The notes: a model not told the origin generated them from the sequence alone. Shown: positions 20,914 to 31,788, numbered from the stretch's first letter. The stretch: DNA of 64,000 bases from Bacteroidia bacterium (GCA_025454975.1 JALONK010000005.1:47896-111895), one strand, 5' to 3'. Numbers and translations: made by a program.

Positions 20914-21198
20914 TTATAAATTCAAATAGGTTTTTAAATCTTGCACGTATTGTTCGAATGCAGCTCGGCCTTTAATTGTTATCTTGCAGGTGGTTAATGG
21001 GTAATTATCTCTAAACGACTTTTGTACAGTTATGTAACCGGCACTTTTTAGCTTATCAAGTTGTACACTTATATTACCTGAAGTAGCCTTTGTTTTTTCT
21101 TTTATATAATTGAACTCTGCTTCACTCACACTTGCTAATAAACTAATTATAGCAAGACGTAACTGGGAATGAAGCAAAGGATTTAACTCTTTATACAT
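20914..21198 (-). CDS. Winged-helix transcriptional regulator
   Basis: LRLAIISLLASVSEAEFNYIKEKTKATSGNISVQLDKLKSAGYITVQKSF. Confidence 0.8.
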   Translation of the reverse strand: MYKELNPLLHSQLRLAIISLLASVSEAEFNYIKEKTKATSGNISVQLDKLKSAGYITVQKSFRDNYPLTTCKITIKGRAAFEQYVQDLKTYLNL

Positions 21199-21766
21199 GT
21201 GCTTTAAATCGGGCTTTCAATATATGACCGGGAATAATAAATCCCAACAAAACTGCGGTGGCAAGTAATAATAGCTGTACATCATAACCAAAGAAAAAAG
21301 CCAAAATTGCGCATACCCAATTCGCTATTCCACCCCAAATTAGAGGTTTCGATTTTAAAATTCCACCAAAAACAAAAACACCGAAGGCGTAAACTACCAT
21401 TAAGGTTGGAAAGAATGATTGCCAATGTTTATTGGTAATAGGCATAATTATACAAACTATAAAAATACTAACTGTAAATGCAATGGTTAAGTGCTTAATT
21501 GTATCATCAATGTAGGTTTTCACCCGTTGATTTTTGACATCCATTCTGCCTCTTACAAACGAAATCAGTCCACCTAATGGCATTAATATTCCCCACACTA
21601 GTGCATGAGCATCATTGTTAAACCCTACCAATAATATATAGTCGGTTAACGACGAAATAAACACTAACCACCCCCATATCAAGTAATAAAATCCATTGTC
21701 TTTAACATCGTTTTTAGTGCTGTTTATCATTTCCTCGATAACAAGCAATGCTTCACGTTCTTTCAT
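21191..21766 (-). CDS. Multi-pass membrane protein, overlaps the regulator gene by 8 nt
   Basis: Several hydrophobic TM segments; no catalytic motif recognised. Confidence 0.7.
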   Translation of the reverse strand: MKEREALLVIEEMINSTKNDVKDNGFYYLIWGWLVFISSLTDYILLVGFNNDAHALVWGILMPLGGLISFVRGRMDVKNQRVKTYIDDTIKHLTIAFTVSIFIVCIIMPITNKHWQSFFPTLMVVYAFGVFVFGGILKSKPLIWGGIANWVCAILAFFFGYDVQLLLLATAVLLGFIIPGHILKARFKAHV

Positions 21767-21767
21767 A

Positions 21768-22658
21768 TCAATTGTTTTTAATGATTCTGGTTGTAATTAT
21801 TGTATTTTTTGTGTTTAATCTAGCCAAATAAACCCCTTCGCTTAAAAAAGAAAGATTAATTGCACCCTTCGGATTTATTTGCTCGAACAACATCTCACCC
21901 CTAAGATTATATACACTAATATAACTAACATCTTCGGCAAAGTTTGAAATATTAATTTCATCCTTAAAAGGATTTGGATACAATGAGTTTAAATTTGACA
22001 ACAACAGTTCTTTTTCGCCACTCGGACGAACGATATATAAATCGTCAATAATTAACTCAGAACCTACATTTGGGTTAAATCCATCAATACTGCTTGAAAA
22101 GAAAATTTGCATGGAATCAGCGATTGCCTGAGAATAATATTCGAAGAACACAATTTTATTCGTGAATTCCTGAACAGTATCGCTTAATATTATTCTTGCC
22201 ATAGCAATTGTATCCGTTTTTGCATTTACATCATTCCATTTAGTAAGCATCATGTATGCTAAACAACTATCATTATTAACAGGATAATATTTATATGAGA
22301 AATTAAATGAGGCCGGTTGACCACTAAATGGAACTCGCATTTTAGTGAAATCAGGTTCATTACGTTTGTTTAGCAATGGCCCCGTGCATAATAAACCGGG
22401 AATGTTTTGAAAATTATTAGCAATACTAACTAACCTAACTGCATAACCTCCATTATTACCCGATACTTTAGTTGTACTTGGTTCGTACCCAAAAATTGTG
22501 AGTGGATTTAAGGTAAACCACCCTGACGGATTTTCAACATCATTAAGGGCTTCCCAATTATTAAAATCGCCATTTAATAACGATTGTTGTGCTGATACAT
22601 TGCTTACCGTTAGTAAACATGCACCTAACATGATGAGGATGATAGCTGTTGTTTTCAT
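21768..22658 (-). CDS. Secreted protein with T9SS type A sorting domain
   Basis: Signal peptide; C-terminus LNSLYPNPFKDEINISNF...LRGEMLFEQ...LSEGVYLARLNTKNTIITTRIIKN. Confidence 0.8.
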   Translation of the reverse strand: MKTTAIILIMLGACLLTVSNVSAQQSLLNGDFNNWEALNDVENPSGWFTLNPLTIFGYEPSTTKVSGNNGGYAVRLVSIANNFQNIPGLLCTGPLLNKRNEPDFTKMRVPFSGQPASFNFSYKYYPVNNDSCLAYMMLTKWNDVNAKTDTIAMARIILSDTVQEFTNKIVFFEYYSQAIADSMQIFFSSSIDGFNPNVGSELIIDDLYIVRPSGEKELLLSNLNSLYPNPFKDEINISNFAEDVSYISVYNLRGEMLFEQINPKGAINLSFLSEGVYLARLNTKNTIITTRIIKNN

Positions 22659-22743
22659 AATTATTTTTTCTTCAAATATAAACTAGTTTATATTATAAAC
22701 CATAATTAAAATTTACAACACATTGTTAATTTGTATATTAAAT

Positions 22744-23328
22744 TTAGTTAGAAAGTATTTCTAGAAGTTCAGCTTGCTGGTCGAGTGTTTTATTTTTAGC
22801 ATACCAAGTATGCAAAAGAGTTTTTAACTCTTCATGTGTAAATGTAGGTTGATTTTTAAATGCTATTACAGTTTGCTGCAACGATGCAGGTCGTGGCCCC
22901 CATTTCCAAAGTGTTTTATTATCTTGAAAAGCAATTACAATTGGAATTGCTCTTGCCCCATTTGTGAGAAATTTATCCATTAAAGTTAAATTCTCGTCAC
23001 GTAACACAAACCTTAACGTAATAAGTGGATTTAATTCAGAAAGTTTGTAAAACAAAGGAAGGTTTTGTGCTGCATCACCACACCAAGCTTCCGTTAATAC
23101 AAGCCAGCTTTGCGGTTCATCTATATTCTTTATTAAATCAACCAACTTTGGATCTATTACAATCGTTTTTTCAATTCGTTCCATCCTGTGCAAGTTTAAG
23201 TTCGTATAATGCAACAGATCTTCGTTTTGGTTTGGTCCTGTAGTTTTTCCTGTAGATAATAAATCTCTAATTAAATCAAGATAATTAATCCACGACATTC
23301 CTTTAAGGATAAAAGGGGTTAAATCCAT
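22744..23328 (-). CDS. Thioredoxin-family protein
   Basis: SWLVLTEAWCGDAAQNLPLFYKLSELNP. Confidence 0.75.
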   Translation of the reverse strand: MDLTPFILKGMSWINYLDLIRDLLSTGKTTGPNQNEDLLHYTNLNLHRMERIEKTIVIDPKLVDLIKNIDEPQSWLVLTEAWCGDAAQNLPLFYKLSELNPLITLRFVLRDENLTLMDKFLTNGARAIPIVIAFQDNKTLWKWGPRPASLQQTVIAFKNQPTFTHEELKTLLHTWYAKNKTLDQQAELLEILSN

Positions 23329-23346
23329 AATAATATTTGTTAAAAA

Positions 23347-23583
23347 TCAAGCTAAACGTCCAACCATATCAAATTTATCAAACACTGTAGCAGAGTGAGG
23401 CGCATCTTTTAATTCATCAGTAAGATCCTGACCTGCCCAATGTTCATAGTGTTTACCATTTCTCCAAAGGCGGCTCTTGGTAACATCATAAATAAACCCT
23501 TTATAAGCTACCCAAATTTCCGGTTTATCTGAACCATTTCTCAAAGCCAACTGTGTTTTCGAATACACAGGCAAATCATTCAT
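23347..23583 (-). CDS. Cytochrome b5-like heme-binding domain protein
   Basis: VAYKGFIYDVTKSRLWRNGKHYEHWAGQDLTDELKDAPHSATVFDKFDMVGRL. Confidence 0.75.
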   Translation of the reverse strand: MNDLPVYSKTQLALRNGSDKPEIWVAYKGFIYDVTKSRLWRNGKHYEHWAGQDLTDELKDAPHSATVFDKFDMVGRLA

Positions 23584-24577
23584 GAACTAAAATTCCTTGT
23601 TTAATTAATAACTCGGCAATTTGAACAGCATTTGTGGCTGCTCCTTTACGCAAATTATCTGCAACTACCCATAAATTAATAGTATTTTCATTTGTTTCAT
23701 CCATACGTATTCTTCCCACAAATACTTTGTCGCTGCCATGTGCATGAATAAGAGGCATTGGATACAGTTGCTCCGAAACATTATCTAAAACTTCAACACC
23801 CGGTGTTTGCTCTAATAATTCAAATACTTTATTTAATGTTATCTTTTCTTTGAAACTAACATTAATACTTTCACTATGTCCACCTACCACCGGAATACGA
23901 ACACAAGTTGCAGTAACAGCAATGTTTTTATCTTGTAAAATCTTTTTGGTTTCATTCACCATTTTCATTTCTTCCTTCGTATAGCCATTATCAAGAAAAA
24001 TATCAATTTGCGGGATAACATTTTTGTCAATAGGGTATTTATAAGCCATATCACCAATAATACCCATTCGCTCATTTTCAAGCTGCTTTACCGCCTTAAC
24101 ACCGGTACCAGTTACACTTTGATAGGTCGAAACAACTATGCGATCAATTTTAAAGTGTTGATGCAATAAATTTAATGCAACCACCATTTGAATAGTGGAA
24201 CAATTAGGGTTAGCAATGATGAAATCAGATTCGGTAATTAGTTTACCATTTACCTCCGGAACGATTAATTTTTTATCAGGATGCATTCGCCATGCCGAAG
24301 AGTTGTCTATAACATAACATCCTTGCTTAGCAAATGCTTCGGCCCATTCTAAGGAGGTTGTTCCACCTGCTGAAAAAAGAGCTACTTGTGGTTGCTTCGC
24401 TAGAGCGGTTTGCATACCAACTACCTGGTATTGGATGTTGTTAAATGTAATAGATTGACCGATTGATTTTTCGGTAGCAACCGGTATCAATTCAGATACA
24501 GGAAAGCTTCTTTGGCTAAGCACCTTCAACATTTCGCCACCCACCAGTCCTGTGGCTCCGATAACTGCTACTCTCAT
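23576..24577 (-). CDS. asd: Aspartate-semialdehyde dehydrogenase
   Basis: MRVAVIGATGLVGGEMLKVLSQRSFP, VIDNSSAWRM, IANPNCSTIQMVVAL, GGHSESINV. Confidence 0.93.
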   Translation of the reverse strand: MRVAVIGATGLVGGEMLKVLSQRSFPVSELIPVATEKSIGQSITFNNIQYQVVGMQTALAKQPQVALFSAGGTTSLEWAEAFAKQGCYVIDNSSAWRMHPDKKLIVPEVNGKLITESDFIIANPNCSTIQMVVALNLLHQHFKIDRIVVSTYQSVTGTGVKAVKQLENERMGIIGDMAYKYPIDKNVIPQIDIFLDNGYTKEEMKMVNETKKILQDKNIAVTATCVRIPVVGGHSESINVSFKEKITLNKVFELLEQTPGVEVLDNVSEQLYPMPLIHAHGSDKVFVGRIRMDETNENTINLWVVADNLRKGAATNAVQIAELLIKQGILVHE

Positions 24578-24622
24578 ACTTTATTAATCGTAACAAAGGT
24601 ATAATTTTTAACCGTACAAAAT

Positions 24623-24652
24623 AAAAACAGCTCGCAAATGCGAGCTGTTTTT
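24623..24652 (-). terminator. Strong terminator hairpin AAAAACAGCTCGCA-AA-TGCGAGCTGTTTTT
   Basis: Perfect 14-bp arms with a T-run, 18 bp beyond the stop of the 24670..30171 gene. Confidence 0.82.
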
Positions 24653-24669
24653 ATGCTAGGATAATGATA

Positions 24670-27600
24670 TTATTTATCCTCTCTTAATAAGGTAACTGTG
24701 CCGTTTAAGGTTTTAGATTCCCCATTTAGCAGTTCGTACTTGAACACATAGAAGTAAGTTCCGGTAGGACATTCACTTCCATCATTCATATTTGTACCAT
24801 CCCAATCTAGTAAAGGATTCTTACTTTCAAATACTTTGTTACCCCAACGGTTATATATCACTAAATCGTATGATTTTTCACCTTTAATTTCAATATCAAA
24901 TACCGGATTAGTTCCATCACCGTTAGGGGTAAACACATTAAATATCTTCATTTCTACAACAAATCGATATTCAATGGTATCACAAACCTTGTCAACACAA
25001 GTAGGTTTGGCCGGATCGGCAGTGTATGCCTCTAGACATATTATAACATCGCCCGTATCAGTTTGAAAATCAAATTCCCAATCTATGTTCGAACCTCCAA
25101 CTGCGTCCTTCGACCTTACCACTGTATTTGGATCTTTTAGCCATGCTGCTGTCCAAGTATAATCTGAAGCACTTTGCGAAGTATTTCTGAAAACGAATTT
25201 TGGACTATTAGGAGCTGAATCTATAACAAAAGAAGCAAATGGTCGAACAATGCGTATTGCAACAGTATCCTCCAACGGACAGTTAGGTAAGTTTGGTTTA
25301 ATACCTGTTGGCGTTAAACGAATATAAAAATAACCAGTGTCACTAATAGTGAATTGAACAGCAGTGTCTGTAACAGGTTTGTCTTCAACTTGAACAATAC
25401 GACCGGTAGTTGTATCAATAATAGTGTATCTAAAGCCTGTATAACTTACGGTATCACTTCTATTGAATACGGTAAACAACTGATCAACGCAGGCAACTTG
25501 TCTATCAATAGCTGCTACAACAGGATACGATTTCTTTACTTGTATTTTTATTGCTTGGTTAATACCGTCGGTTGTATCAGGGAAGAATAAAATTTTACAC
25601 CCATTATTATTCGATTGAGGATTGTTATCATCACTTCTAGCGAATATAAAGAACGTACCTTCATCATTATAAGTGAATTCTAAAGTATCAGGTGAATTAA
25701 GTGAGGCTGTTTGTTGATTATTAGCATCACCCCACGAGATAATAGTTGACCTCGTAGGTGTATCTGCAGCATTTCTGCCTCCAAACCTATCAGCTAAATT
25801 TACCACTCTAACTTTAAACGGAGCACATCCAACTGTATCGCTAATTACTTTAATAAATGGACGAGGACCTGAAATGTATAGGTTAGCAAAACCAGTGTCT
25901 TTACATCCTTGATGGGATTCTATCACCAATTTAATTCTAAATTCTCCGTTTCCTCTATATAACCAAAGCGCTGTATCAATGGCCGAAGCGTCAAATCTTA
26001 AAGTATCAGTTTTACGCTCGCCAAAGAACCAATAGTTTGTTTTTAAACTATCATAAGGAGCTCCGGGAACCGCACCGGTTATATCACGCATAAAACTACT
26101 ATTGTAGAATGTAACGATTTCACCACAATTATAAATTCCCGGTTTTATGGTAGGTATTGATACAGGATCTGTTACTATAACTACACAATAAGTTGTATCC
26201 CAACAGCCATTTCTGTCCCTGCTTAATAAGGTAACATTGTACCTTCCGGGGTTTTTATATTTATGAATTGGTCTGGTGATAGACGAAGAATCTCCATCGC
26301 CAAAATACCATTTCACTTTTTCTACATAAGAACCATCAGGATTAAAATCGTTGATATTTCTAGAACCATTTCTCCAGTAATCAGCTGTATCATAATGATA
26401 GCTATCGAACGGAGGATCAAGAGGAATGCTAGGTGTAGCATTCCATGCTAAATTTGGATTGCCGTTTACAGGATCGGATAAAGAACAATCAGGTCTAAAG
26501 TATCTGATTGAATCATAAAAATGAACAGGTTCATCTTTACAGAAGATTGAATCAAATTGACCTTTTTCGTTTCTTACCATAGCTGAATCTATTACTCCGC
26601 GCACCAACAATTTATTATCAATTGCGATTTTGCGACATTCATAGGTACTACCTAAGGAATGAAAAACAGCAGTTGGAGTAGTTCCGGGACGTTTGCAACC
26701 ATCTTCATATGAACTAGACCAATATGTGTGTTGCACTGGAAGCAACATTTTTGATAAATCTTGAATATCTCTTAAATAGAAGGTTTTCAAAGTGTCTGCG
26801 TCTTTTACCCAGAAGGTACGACCGCATTCCTGCCAGCGGGTTGAATCACCTTGACGACCAAGATTGAATAATGATCCAAAAATATTGGTAGAAGAATTGA
26901 ATATTCTTGCAGAATAATTATCCCTCCATATGGTATCTAAATCAATACCAGGTAAGCCATTAGGAAATACTATAGAGTCATAGATAATTGGATCTGTAAG
27001 TTCACCACATTTTCCATAATATAATTTGTAACGTACCCTTCTGAAACCGTCAATAAAATATCCATCATTTTGTCCAGGTTTTCCGTAATAGAAACTATCT
27101 ACATAAACTGAATGATCGCCCCAAGCTATTGTACTGTGCTTAAGATTTTGCTGAGTACTGTCTAAGTAAACAAAATTAACTCGGTCGGTTTTACAGTACA
27201 ACTTACAAGGACCGTTAGAAACAGTCCAATTAATGTTATCATATACAGGATCAATGAAAAACCTTGCGTCTAAATCTCCGAAGTACAAGAAATTATGATA
27301 CCATACAGTATCTGAAACACATGGATTTGTAGGGTCACCACTTCCAATAATTAAACCAACGGTAACCCATCCGGTTGGATTAGCAGGTGGCACTAATGGA
27401 ATTCCGTTACCGGCAGGACCGGGACCATAATGATACCAGAAACTTGTGCCTGAACCATCACCCCAAACATTTGGAGGACCCATAAACCATTGACCATAGT
27501 CAGGATTATTTGCAAATGGAGGTCTAGATAATCCACCAGGAGTTGTTGAAATTGCACCAGGGTTTGGAGCAGCTCCAGAAAAATCCACAAATCCATCTAA

Positions 27601-30171
27601 TTGACAAGGAGTTTGATCTAAACGATCAGCCATTGAATCGTGATTAAAACGAATAAATGATTGACCACAATCCGGTGCAACACCTGGATAATCACCTAAT
27701 CTACCACTTACACTTCCTAACATAAATTGAATACCTGCTTGGTCCGGGCTTGCTCTTAAACCAGGACACTCAACCCCTCTTTTACCTAAACCTCTGGCAT
27801 CAGGCTCCATCATTTTAAGTTGAATCTGATCATCATGTTCACAATCAAGAGAATCTAATTTGGTAAAGTCGCCAACAACCAAATTGGTCTTTTTACCTAC
27901 GTTATTCTGGGTGTCTTTGACAAATTGTTCAACCGTAAAACAACGCTGTATACCCCTGTTAAACATATAACGATAAAAGGTTGTAGGATCTGGCTGGTTA
28001 GGAATTAAACTATCATAGTGATGTTCAAAGAACCTACCGTCTTGACTTGTATACTTAAGCCTGAATGTATCCCTTACCGGGTCGATTAAAGTTCCACGGG
28101 GGATAAATCCGTAACCGCCTTGACCATTGAGCGTATTGCCCCAAAAGCCCGCAAATGGATCAGGAGCACCGTTATTTAATGTTATTCTATTCCATGGTTC
28201 TAAATCTTGAGGTGCAGGCTGACCATTCTCGTCAACCGACTCTACTGTATCAATTCTTGGCCATAAACCATAAGGAGCCGGACCACTTCCTTGAACAAGA
28301 GACCATGTTCCATCATCAGGTTTTAAGTAAACAGGTTTACCCCAATATAATGTATCCCAAGGTTGTACCCATATTCTTCCACCTGCATTAGGAGGCAATA
28401 AAGTATCAGCAGGATTTCTAGTATACCTGTTCAAGTCCCATGGCATAAAATCATGGCCATAACGATACCAACGGTAAATTACGTCCCAACTGGTGTATCT
28501 ATGCATTGGTAGTGTATCAGCCGAATAATTACAATCAAGACGTTTACCTTCAAAAACTTTGTTTCCTTGACGCCAGTATCCGGTACTATTAGAGAACTGA
28601 TCTGCCGCTGTTGACCAACCACCTAAAGGAGGAAAACCCGGATTAGGTACTAAGTATGAAGTACATTGAGGAGCAACAGGATCATCAAAATTCCACCTGG
28701 TAAATACACGATCTGATTTATAACGTTGACCGGTATTTACAAACTCAACATTTCTATAATAACCACTCGGTAGTGGTTGGCATTGATTTTTTTGATTTGC
28801 TGCAATAGTTATACCATTAGGTGGATCCTCAATCCTTGCTCGTGGACCGAGAACTTCTACAGGCATGATTAGTGTTTTATTACAAGGTGCCGGACTTAAT
28901 CTTAAACGAACATTATACAATCCCAGTCTGGTAACAAATGTGTGAGGTAATTCCCAAAGTGCATTATTAAAATTTAATTGCATGGAGTTAGGGTCATCAA
29001 AAAACCATAACAATTCACCATTACCCGGGTTAATTAACTCATTAGGCGTTTGTTTAAAGAAATATGTTCTTTGCCCTTCATTACCCCAACATACAGAATC
29101 TCTTCTTATGATTGGTGTATCACGTGCACTTAAAACATGAATGGTATCAAATTCGATTTTAATATTTTCAGGTTTGTTACCGGTTGTAGTTGGCGACATT
29201 CTGAAACTATCAATACAACCAGTAACGTCCTCAATAATTAAAGCCGGGAAAAAGCGTCCGTTTTTAGTGTATTTATGATAAATTGTATCATAATTCAACT
29301 CATCTTTTGGAAGTATCCAAGGTTTCTGTCTGGTTACAGAATTACCATCGCCAAAATCCCATGTATATGCCTTCACTTGAGAAAAAGGAACTAATGGCAA
29401 AGTTCGATTCTTAAACATATACTGTGAAGTATCGCAATTTCTTGTGCCAAAAACATCAAAGCTAGGTGTAATATTGCTTTTAATGGTAATTAAGCCTGAG
29501 TATGTTGTTTCATTAAAACATCCCTTATTGTCGGTTACTTTAATTGTTATATTATAAGTACCGTTAGTATTATATGAGTGAGAGAATGTAAGTCCTGGTG
29601 TAGGATTAGTAGCTGTTGCAATTCTACCGTCGCCCCATAGTCCTAAAAAATCAACAATATCATTATCAGTTTTCTGACTTTGATTTACAACGGTAACTAA
29701 ATTCCCTCTAAAACATTGGATTGGACTTCCACTAACTGTAGCTGCTGCAATTGGCAGTCGGTATACAATAACGTTTGCTGTTTGCGATGCAGTAACACCG
29801 GTGGTAACAGCCCTTATTGTTTTCGGACCCGGCGTTGTGTAGGTATATCTAAAGTTGTATGGTCCGCTTCCGGGAACAGTACCTTCAAATACACCATCAT
29901 TATCCATATCAAAACTAATACCTGTTGCGGTTCCTCCTGTAACAGAGGCGTCAATAACTAACTCATCACCTAAACATATTTCATTTGTGCTTGGCGTAAG
30001 GGTGATGGATTGGGCATGAATGTTGGTAGAAAATAATACCATCAAAAGCCCAAAGACCACAGAAAATACGAATGTTTTTTTCATTCTCATGTTTGTTTGT
30101 GAAGCTGATCCCAAAACTTTGTTGGTTCCGGGAGGAGCATCAAGTTGTTTGTTGTAATGAAATGCTAACAT
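24670..30171 (-). CDS. Very large (1833 aa) PKD-type secreted protein with gliding-motility/T9SS C-terminal domain
   Basis: Repeated YTWDFGDGNSVTRQ / WYFGDGDSSSITRPIHKYKNPGRYNVTL PKD units; C-terminus MKIFNVFTPNGDGTNPVFDIEI...IYNRWGNKVFES...WDGTNMNDG. Confidence 0.88.
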   Translation of the reverse strand: MLAFHYNKQLDAPPGTNKVLGSASQTNMRMKKTFVFSVVFGLLMVLFSTNIHAQSITLTPSTNEICLGDELVIDASVTGGTATGISFDMDNDGVFEGTVPGSGPYNFRYTYTTPGPKTIRAVTTGVTASQTANVIVYRLPIAAATVSGSPIQCFRGNLVTVVNQSQKTDNDIVDFLGLWGDGRIATATNPTPGLTFSHSYNTNGTYNITIKVTDNKGCFNETTYSGLITIKSNITPSFDVFGTRNCDTSQYMFKNRTLPLVPFSQVKAYTWDFGDGNSVTRQKPWILPKDELNYDTIYHKYTKNGRFFPALIIEDVTGCIDSFRMSPTTTGNKPENIKIEFDTIHVLSARDTPIIRRDSVCWGNEGQRTYFFKQTPNELINPGNGELLWFFDDPNSMQLNFNNALWELPHTFVTRLGLYNVRLRLSPAPCNKTLIMPVEVLGPRARIEDPPNGITIAANQKNQCQPLPSGYYRNVEFVNTGQRYKSDRVFTRWNFDDPVAPQCTSYLVPNPGFPPLGGWSTAADQFSNSTGYWRQGNKVFEGKRLDCNYSADTLPMHRYTSWDVIYRWYRYGHDFMPWDLNRYTRNPADTLLPPNAGGRIWVQPWDTLYWGKPVYLKPDDGTWSLVQGSGPAPYGLWPRIDTVESVDENGQPAPQDLEPWNRITLNNGAPDPFAGFWGNTLNGQGGYGFIPRGTLIDPVRDTFRLKYTSQDGRFFEHHYDSLIPNQPDPTTFYRYMFNRGIQRCFTVEQFVKDTQNNVGKKTNLVVGDFTKLDSLDCEHDDQIQLKMMEPDARGLGKRGVECPGLRASPDQAGIQFMLGSVSGRLGDYPGVAPDCGQSFIRFNHDSMADRLDQTPCQLDGFVDFSGAAPNPGAISTTPGGLSRPPFANNPDYGQWFMGPPNVWGDGSGTSFWYHYGPGPAGNGIPLVPPANPTGWVTVGLIIGSGDPTNPCVSDTVWYHNFLYFGDLDARFFIDPVYDNINWTVSNGPCKLYCKTDRVNFVYLDSTQQNLKHSTIAWGDHSVYVDSFYYGKPGQNDGYFIDGFRRVRYKLYYGKCGELTDPIIYDSIVFPNGLPGIDLDTIWRDNYSARIFNSSTNIFGSLFNLGRQGDSTRWQECGRTFWVKDADTLKTFYLRDIQDLSKMLLPVQHTYWSSSYEDGCKRPGTTPTAVFHSLGSTYECRKIAIDNKLLVRGVIDSAMVRNEKGQFDSIFCKDEPVHFYDSIRYFRPDCSLSDPVNGNPNLAWNATPSIPLDPPFDSYHYDTADYWRNGSRNINDFNPDGSYVEKVKWYFGDGDSSSITRPIHKYKNPGRYNVTLLSRDRNGCWDTTYCVVIVTDPVSIPTIKPGIYNCGEIVTFYNSSFMRDITGAVPGAPYDSLKTNYWFFGERKTDTLRFDASAIDTALWLYRGNGEFRIKLVIESHQGCKDTGFANLYISGPRPFIKVISDTVGCAPFKVRVVNLADRFGGRNAADTPTRSTIISWGDANNQQTASLNSPDTLEFTYNDEGTFFIFARSDDNNPQSNNNGCKILFFPDTTDGINQAIKIQVKKSYPVVAAIDRQVACVDQLFTVFNRSDTVSYTGFRYTIIDTTTGRIVQVEDKPVTDTAVQFTISDTGYFYIRLTPTGIKPNLPNCPLEDTVAIRIVRPFASFVIDSAPNSPKFVFRNTSQSASDYTWTAAWLKDPNTVVRSKDAVGGSNIDWEFDFQTDTGDVIICLEAYTADPAKPTCVDKVCDTIEYRFVVEMKIFNVFTPNGDGTNPVFDIEIKGEKSYDLVIYNRWGNKVFESKNPLLDWDGTNMNDGSECPTGTYFYVFKYELLNGESKTLNGTVTLLREDK

Positions 30172-30197
30172 ATATTTTTAATTTAATTTTTCAAACA

Positions 30198-31238
30198 TTA
30201 ATCTTTTAATCTTAGTAGAATGGTTCCATTATATACTTTGGCCGTTTGCATAGATTTGGTTTGGTACCTAAAAGCTAGAATATAATTACCTTCTTCACAT
30301 CTAGTGCCATTGTACATATTAATACCATCCCAAACATTATTTTTATGTGAACTTTCAAACACTAACTTCCCAAATCCATCTAAAATTTTCACCTCATAAA
30401 ACACCAATTCCTCTTTACATTCAATAACAAAGAAATCATTTATACCATCATTGTTAAAAGGTGTAAACACATTTGCAACATTAATCTCACTAAAGTCTGA
30501 GGTGTTTTGCAAACTTATTCCCCCTTCATTACTTATGGAGATCCCCTTGTTGGTTGAATCGTTTGATTCAGTGGTTAATATTGGTTCGTCAGAAGGTTGG
30601 TAGGCAGGTTGAGAAGTGTCTTTCCCTATTGGTTTAGCTAACTCTACGGTTGAATTAGAACCGGCAGTTGAACTCTCCGTTGATGAGGCATTGGTTGTTT
30701 GTTGCAATGCATCAGTATCAGGTTCAGCATCTGTATTTATTGTTTGAGGCTCTTCTACAATTTCATCAATTACTGCAATTCTCTCCTGTTCAACAGGTCT
30801 GATTGTTTTAGTCTCAACTATTCTTTGTTTCTGTTGTTCAGGTTGAGGTTGAGGTTTTGTAGTATTTGTTTCCGGTTCCGGAGCAATTAATTCCTCCAAG
30901 GCATCAACTTTAGGGCTGGCCTCTACCCACTCTGAAGGTTCACTTAAATCCTGTGTGAGTTCGCTTGATGAAGAAACCAATTGAGTACTATCAGCCTTTG
31001 CATTTGTAAGCAATTGATAACCTGTGATTGCTGCAATGGTTGTAACTGCAATTGCAGCAACTGTAATTATTTTGCCACCTATTGTGCCACCTTTAATAGC
31101 ACCGGAGACTTGTTTACTTGCGTGTGAAGCTTGAACAGTCGAAGAATTGAGGTTATTACTTAAGCTATTCCAAACCTCGGAAGGTGGATCTACCTTAAGT
31201 TCGCCTAACTCCTGCTTTAACAATTCGTCCAAATTCAT
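30198..31238 (-). CDS. Anti-sigma-factor-like single-TM protein with a gliding-motility-associated C-terminal domain
   Basis: N-terminal MNLDELLKQELGELKVDPPSEVWNSLSNNL, TM IITVAAIAVTTIAAITGYQLL, low-complexity linker, C-terminal NVFTPFNNDGINDFFVIECKEELVFYEVKILDGFGKLVFES...WDGINMYNGTRCEEGNYILAFRY. Confidence 0.75.
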   Translation of the reverse strand: MNLDELLKQELGELKVDPPSEVWNSLSNNLNSSTVQASHASKQVSGAIKGGTIGGKIITVAAIAVTTIAAITGYQLLTNAKADSTQLVSSSSELTQDLSEPSEWVEASPKVDALEELIAPEPETNTTKPQPQPEQQKQRIVETKTIRPVEQERIAVIDEIVEEPQTINTDAEPDTDALQQTTNASSTESSTAGSNSTVELAKPIGKDTSQPAYQPSDEPILTTESNDSTNKGISISNEGGISLQNTSDFSEINVANVFTPFNNDGINDFFVIECKEELVFYEVKILDGFGKLVFESSHKNNVWDGINMYNGTRCEEGNYILAFRYQTKSMQTAKVYNGTILLRLKD

Positions 31239-31251
31239 AATCGGTTAAGTT

Positions 31252-31788
31252 TTACTTTGCTAATTTTAATAATTCTTCTTGCAATATGGCTCTTGCTCTA
31301 CTCAATTGTGATTTTGAGGTTCCCTCAGATATACCCAACATTTCACCAATCTCTCCATGTGAATATCCTTCTATAATATACAAGTTAAGAACTGTTCGAT
31401 AACCCGCTGCCATCTTGTTCATTACATCTAAAATTTCTTTTCTCGAAATTTTCTCTAAGGTAAAGTCATGATGCGGATTCGATTCCGCTTCCATTGTATC
31501 AGCATGATACATGTGAACTTTATTAATCCTGTAATATTCAAGAGCGCAATTGATAAAAATTCTTTTCATCCAACCCTCAAAAGCTCCGGATCCATTGAAT
31601 TGGTCTATCTTGGTAAAAACCTTGATAAATCCTTCTTGAAGAATGTCCTTTGCCTCTTCTCCACTGTTGCTGTATCTTAAACAAACACCAAACATAGTTG
31701 AGGCGTAAGCATCATATAATGCTTTTTGGGCTTTCCGGTCGCCTTTAATACATTGGTGTATAAGTTTTTGATCCTGCTCTTTTGTCAC
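31252..31788 (-). CDS. ECF-type RNA polymerase sigma factor
   Basis: LYDAYASTMFGVCLRYSNSGEEAKDILQEGFIKVFTKIDQF and sigma4 YSHGEIGEMLGISEGTSKSQLSRARAIL. Confidence 0.9.
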   Translation of the reverse strand: MTKEQDQKLIHQCIKGDRKAQKALYDAYASTMFGVCLRYSNSGEEAKDILQEGFIKVFTKIDQFNGSGAFEGWMKRIFINCALEYYRINKVHMYHADTMEAESNPHHDFTLEKISRKEILDVMNKMAAGYRTVLNLYIIEGYSHGEIGEMLGISEGTSKSQLSRARAILQEELLKLAK

